A stretch of DNA of 35,835 nt from contig CAZYBP010000004.1 in NCBI GenBank assembly GCA_964645555.1, forward strand, positions 1 through 35,835, in the 5' to 3' direction. The notes below the pieces were generated by a model. It did not search any database, was not told the DNA's origin, and was given only the letters and a program-made list of their open reading frames with translations. The first letter of the stretch is position 1, and every line of letters begins with the position of its first letter. This stretch comes from 2-02-FULL-38-15 sp964645555 (GTDB taxonomy: Bacteria > Patescibacteriota > Microgenomatia > Daviesbacterales > UBA10151). Positions 32,554 to 35,835 of this stretch are shown here, in pieces. The position numbers were made by a program, and so were the translations under genes.

Positions 32554-32559
32554 ATTATA
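32554..32559 (-). promoter_or_regulatory. galU -10 box (TATAAT), leaderless type
   Basis: Consensus TATAAT seven bases before the ATG; no good -35, as the upstream region is the heptamer repeat. Confidence 0.5.
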
Positions 32560-32562
32560 CAT

Positions 32563-32632
32563 GATTAAAGATTAATGATGAATGATTAATGAGTTTTTAA
32601 TCATAAATCGTTAATCGTTAATCATTAATCAC
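32563..32632. repeat. Ten 7-bp units forming an inverted heptamer array
   Basis: Four GATTAAT-type units (32563-32590), a central GAGTTTT, then five TAATCRT/C-type units (32598-32632), which are the reverse complement family. It forms one long imperfect hairpin, fills the efp-galU gap and includes the efp stop codon. Confidence 0.9.
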
Positions 32633-33192
32633 TTTACCCGTTCCACATATTCACCTGATCTTGTATCTACTTTCACTTTTTCTCCCACTTTCATAAACAT
32701 TGGAACTTTAACCACCAGTCCGTTATCCAAAACAGCTTCTTTAAAAACATTGGAAACAGTATTGCCCTTTTCTCCCGGTCCAGTCTCAGCAATTACATAT
32801 ATCAAGCTCATCGGTAACTCTAATCCTAAGGCTTCAGCGTCTGAGACAACCAGGACAACTTCCAGTCCATCTTTTAAATATTTTGCCTGCTCACCAATCA
32901 CTTGTGAGGGAATAGAAAACTGTTCAAAAGAAATTGGATCCATGAAGTTAAAAGTATCCCCATCTCTATACAAAAATTGAGCTTTTTTCTTTTCTACGCT
33001 GGCCTCATCAACCCTAGCACCTGTAATAAAGGATTTTTCAACAACAGATCCTGTTCTTAGATTACGGACTTTTACTTTAATATTGCCTGAACCCCTACCT
33101 GTTTTAACGTGTTCATAAGTTAAAACAAGTAAAATATTATTACCTTCTTTATAAAAAGTGCCGTTTCTTAGCTCTGTTACATTTAGTGCCAT
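32629..33192 (-). CDS. efp: Elongation factor P, Arg-type tip
   Basis: 187 aa, three-domain EF-P of usual size. It relieves ribosomes stalled on poly-proline. Domain I loop reads HVKTGRGSGNIKVKVRNL, so the modified tip residue (Lys34 in E. coli) is Arg33 here. The ending GEKVKVDTRSGEYVERVK is the EF-P C-terminal signature. TAAAAT 8 nt before the ATG overlaps the aminopeptidase stop region. No modifying enzyme (EarP, EpmA, YmfI) is encoded in this window. Confidence 0.97.
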   Translation of the reverse strand: MALNVTELRNGTFYKEGNNILLVLTYEHVKTGRGSGNIKVKVRNLRTGSVVEKSFITGARVDEASVEKKKAQFLYRDGDTFNFMDPISFEQFSIPSQVIGEQAKYLKDGLEVVLVVSDAEALGLELPMSLIYVIAETGPGEKGNTVSNVFKEAVLDNGLVVKVPMFMKVGEKVKVDTRSGEYVERVK

Positions 33193-33206
33193 AGCAAAAG
33201 ATTTTA

Positions 33207-35714
33207 TCAGAATTTCCCCAAAAATTCAGCTATCTTTTTTCTATCTCTTTTTAGCCAATCGGCATTTGAGTAAATTTGTTCTAAGGCTTGGGCAATAGTT
33301 CTTTTTGCTTCAGGAACCGGGTTTTTAGCAACAAACTTTTCTATATCTTTGGCATCTTCTATTTTAGTAAATTCTCCTGCCGGGCCAAAAACCCTGGTAA
33401 AGTAATGTCCGCCTGCATATCTTTCTTTTAATAACTTCCAGTTATTTTTAACAAATTCCCAAGCTAAATATCTCCCATTGGGATTATGCCAAACAGAGGC
33501 TATAATGCCTAAAGAATTTTGAAACCTTACATGTTTGGAAATTGAAAAATCCAAAGTTTTGGAAAGCAAATTTTTATTTTTAAACTTGCCCAAAGACCTA
33601 CCTATTCTGTCTTTTTCCTGCTGATTTTCTTGTTGCTTGTACATTTTAATTAAAGTATTAAATTCTTTAATTCCCCCGTTTTCTGCAACAAGATTATAAA
33701 CAACACCAGCCAAGTCAGGGTCTATTCTTTTACCAAATAATTCCTGGGCTTTTTTGATGGTTTCTTTATCTCCAAACCCACCAAACATATTTAAAACTAT
33801 ACTTCTTAACAGTGAATCTGTGTGTTTTTCACCTTTCCTTTTTTCCCAACCCATTTTAGCTGCAATTTGTCTATAAATCTGTCTGCCATAGGCTTTAAAA
33901 TCCTCATCAGCTAACAGTGAATCCAATTGGGCTAATTTACCTGTCAGTTCGCTCCAAACGGTAAAATCTTCTTCATCCTGGTAGCTTTTTGCTAACTCCA
34001 AAGCCAAGCTAATCGGGCTTTGGCCGGACTGGGCTAAATCAAAACTGTCTCTGATTAAACCTAATCTATCTGGTGCAGATAATTTTCCATTTTTCACTTG
34101 CTCTTCAAGCTTTTTCAAATATTCATGCGGATAATCTACCCTTGCTAAACTTACCTCCCCAACGTTTAATTTTTCCCACTTATTGGCAAGTTCCATATTT
34201 TTTTTATCCATTAGTTTTCCATCCAGTGGGATACTCCAGATTGTTTTATCCTGACTTTCTTTCCTGGAAATTGGACTGGAGAAAAACCTACTTTGTGTGA
34301 GTTCAACTTTTGAGTTCGGGCCCCCGAAGGGAAGTTTAACTTTTAACTTTATTACCGGGTGTCCTGGTTTTGATGTCCAATTTTTCATTACTTTGGAAAC
34401 AGGCTTACCGCTTACTTCTTCCAAAGCTTTCCATAAATCTTCAGTCTGGGCATTACCATAAGCATGTCTTTTTAGATAATATTGTAGTCCCTTTTGAAAG
34501 TCTTTCTCTCCTAAATATTTCCAAAGCATTCTTAAAATAGAAGCACCTTTAGAGTAAGAGACTTTATCAAAAATTTCAGAAATTTCTGCAGGATGACCTA
34601 CTTCTACCTCAATTGGATGAGTATTTTTTAGGCTGTCTAAAGAAAATGCATCAGCCAGTTCTGTTGAAACGAATTGCGTCCAAATGTCCCACTGGGGAAA
34701 AATATGATCAATTGCTAAAAATTCAATAAATGAAGCAAATCCCTCATTTAACCAAAGATGAGTCCACCACTCCATGGTAACCAAATTCCCAAACCACTGG
34801 TGGGCAAGTTCATGAGCAATTACCAAAGCCACCCACTGTTTATTGGCAGTAGAAGATCTCTCTTCATCTATTAAAAGGGTCGATTCTCTATAAGTAACAG
34901 CCCCCCAGTTTTCCATGGCCCCGGCGGCAAAATCCGGAATGGCAATTAAATCCAAAACTGGTAAAGGATAATCTATTCCAAAATAGTTGTTATAAAACTC
35001 TAAACACTTAATAGCTACATCTAGAGCAAATTTAGCCTGGTTTTTCTTGCCTGGAGTAGTAAAAACTCTTACCAATACTCCATCTTTAGTTTTACCTTCT
35101 ATATATTCAAATTCCCCTACAATAAAAGCCAAAAGATAGGTACTCATTTTGGGGGTAGGAGCAAATTCCACTGTTTTATAACCTGACTCATGTTCTAAAA
35201 TATTTGATTCAACGGTATTAGAAATGGCAGTTGTAGAGACAGGCACCATTAAAGTCACATCAAAGATAGCTTTTTTACTAGGTTCATCAAAACAAGGGAA
35301 AGCACGTCTTGCATCAGTTGATTCGAACTGGGTGGTAGCCAAGTGTTTTTCTTCACCAGCTACATGGTATTTACTCCTATAAAAACCTCGCATTTTATCA
35401 TTTAAAATTCCCTTAAACTCAAGTTTTAATTCTCCTTTACCTGTTTGCAGAAACTTAGGAAAAGTGAAAATTGCGGTTTCGCCCTTTTTGTCATATGAGA
35501 TCTTGCCTGCCCAGATTTCTTTGGTCTGATGCATAAATTCAGCTGATTCAATCTCAAGCTCGACTGCATGAAGGGTAATTTGCTTGGTGGGTTTTTCTAA
35601 AGATAAATAAATGGTTTCTAAGCCTGTAAAGGTAAACTCATTTAAATCAGGCTTGAGCATAATTTTATACCGCTCGGGTTTAACATGACTAGGTAACCTT
35701 ACGCTTCTTTTCAT
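33207..35714 (-). CDS. pepN: M1-family aminopeptidase (PepN/ERAP-like)
   Basis: 835 aa. It removes N-terminal residues from peptides with a zinc ion. Exopeptidase motif GAMEN (265-269), HELAH (301-305) with third ligand Glu324 (WLNEGFASF), and the transition-state Tyr in KVSYSKGASILRML. Residues 1-200 form the beta domain, 205-450 the catalytic domain, and 530-835 the helical ERAP1_C-type cap. No signal peptide, hence cytosolic. A short odd insert (KVKLPFGGPNSKVEL, about 457-471) is encoded by 7-bp repeats around a UUCG hairpin sequence shared with the pseudouridine synthase gene. Has a strong leaderless-type promoter. Confidence 0.96.
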   Translation of the reverse strand: MKRSVRLPSHVKPERYKIMLKPDLNEFTFTGLETIYLSLEKPTKQITLHAVELEIESAEFMHQTKEIWAGKISYDKKGETAIFTFPKFLQTGKGELKLEFKGILNDKMRGFYRSKYHVAGEEKHLATTQFESTDARRAFPCFDEPSKKAIFDVTLMVPVSTTAISNTVESNILEHESGYKTVEFAPTPKMSTYLLAFIVGEFEYIEGKTKDGVLVRVFTTPGKKNQAKFALDVAIKCLEFYNNYFGIDYPLPVLDLIAIPDFAAGAMENWGAVTYRESTLLIDEERSSTANKQWVALVIAHELAHQWFGNLVTMEWWTHLWLNEGFASFIEFLAIDHIFPQWDIWTQFVSTELADAFSLDSLKNTHPIEVEVGHPAEISEIFDKVSYSKGASILRMLWKYLGEKDFQKGLQYYLKRHAYGNAQTEDLWKALEEVSGKPVSKVMKNWTSKPGHPVIKLKVKLPFGGPNSKVELTQSRFFSSPISRKESQDKTIWSIPLDGKLMDKKNMELANKWEKLNVGEVSLARVDYPHEYLKKLEEQVKNGKLSAPDRLGLIRDSFDLAQSGQSPISLALELAKSYQDEEDFTVWSELTGKLAQLDSLLADEDFKAYGRQIYRQIAAKMGWEKRKGEKHTDSLLRSIVLNMFGGFGDKETIKKAQELFGKRIDPDLAGVVYNLVAENGGIKEFNTLIKMYKQQENQQEKDRIGRSLGKFKNKNLLSKTLDFSISKHVRFQNSLGIIASVWHNPNGRYLAWEFVKNNWKLLKERYAGGHYFTRVFGPAGEFTKIEDAKDIEKFVAKNPVPEAKRTIAQALEQIYSNADWLKRDRKKIAEFLGKF
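34318..34331. repeat. Shared 14-mer GGGCCCCCGAAGGG, copy 2
   Basis: Identical to 16876-16889. Flanked by TTTAACT 7-bp repeats at 34335-34348 and GAGTTC/AACTTTT fragments at 34300-34316. Confidence 0.85.
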
Positions 35715-35722
35715 ATGTGCTG

Positions 35723-35751
35723 AGTGTATCCAAATGAGACTCCTTTGTCTA
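35723..35751 (-). promoter_or_regulatory. Aminopeptidase promoter (TAGACA-17-TACACT), leaderless type
   Basis: TAGACA 35751-35746, TACACT 35728-35723, eight bases to the ATG at 35714. Confidence 0.65.
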
Positions 35752-35772
35752 GTCCGTTAAAGCTGGTATAAT
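35745..35772 (+). promoter_or_regulatory. tRNA-Leu promoter (TTGTCT-16-TATAAT, TGG extended)
   Basis: TTGTCT 35745-35750, TATAAT 35767-35772 preceded by TGG; the tRNA begins at 35782. Its -35 overlaps the -35 of the divergent aminopeptidase promoter, so the two polymerases should exclude each other. Confidence 0.6.
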
Positions 35773-35781
35773 TCAATTTAC

Positions 35782-35835
35782 GCCGAGGTGGTGGAACAGC
35801 AGACACGTAGCTCTCAAAAAGCTATGAGCCAAAAG
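35782..35835 (+). tRNA. tRNA-Leu(CAA), 5' part, cut by the window end
   Basis: Starts GCCGAGGTGGTGGAA, a D-arm with GACAC, and an anticodon stem TAGCT/AGCTA around the loop CTCAAAA, giving anticodon CAA (reads UUG). A variable arm begins at the end. The acceptor 3' half lies beyond the window. Confidence 0.9.

Overview
The window (about 36 kb, AT-rich, densely packed, mostly minus-strand, three assembly gaps at 1129-1138, 4698-4797 and 7936-8035) looks like a scaffold from a Candidate Phyla Radiation / Patescibacteria genome, most likely Microgenomates. This is an inference. It rests on the mix of compact housekeeping genes (ruvC-yebC, tgt, efp, galU, lgt), many small unrecognised one-TM and secreted proteins, overlapping stop/start junctions, and almost no Shine-Dalgarno sequences. 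I could not run any search.

Region 1 (1-7045, minus) is a surface-protein islet bounded by two tyrosine recombinases. A large N-anchored, Cys/Trp-rich repeat protein ends in a two-loop type I dockerin. It is followed by two membrane-associated cohesin-type proteins and then a XerC/D-like recombinase. Upstream of the dockerin gene lie a second recombinase and, coupled to it by an ATGA overlap, a possible PD-(D/E)XK-fold protein. Region 2 (7046-7935) has no gene but is full of inverted repeats, including a long-range pairing, and is a candidate structured RNA. Region 3 (8038-17429, mostly minus) carries a polytopic membrane protein, ruvC, yebC, a plus-strand TPR protein, a LytR-CpsA-Psr protein, a small zinc-ribbon-like protein, tgt, a CPA2/KefB antiporter, an RluA-family pseudouridine synthase and a CheY-like receiver. 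Region 4 (17472-20449) is a tandem pair of GAF histidine kinases whose last 253 bp are identical, a sign of recent gene conversion. Region 5 (20475-27930) holds an unrecognised gene, a methyltransferase, a secreted protein resembling a degenerate anthrax-lethal-factor-type zincin, a three-gene secretion/surface operon ending in a large Cys-rich protein, an AbiEii-type toxin with an overlapping partner, and a truncated relic of the Cys-rich gene. Region 6 (27968-35835) has an MNT/HEPN pair, a histidine phosphatase, a small membrane protein, a DksA/TraR finger protein, lgt, galU, efp with Arg at the tip position, an M1 aminopeptidase and the 5' part of tRNA-Leu(CAA).

Three genome-wide themes stand out. 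First, about a dozen genes have a sigma70-type promoter whose -10 box ends only about 7-11 nt before the start codon, so their mRNAs should be leaderless; the two genes with a longer leader carry an AGGGGGTG Shine-Dalgarno. Second, 7-bp tandem repeats with different unit sequences occur at four places, inside or at the edge of conserved genes. Third, an 18-bp palindrome inside the -35/-10 spacer is repeated upstream of unrelated loci.
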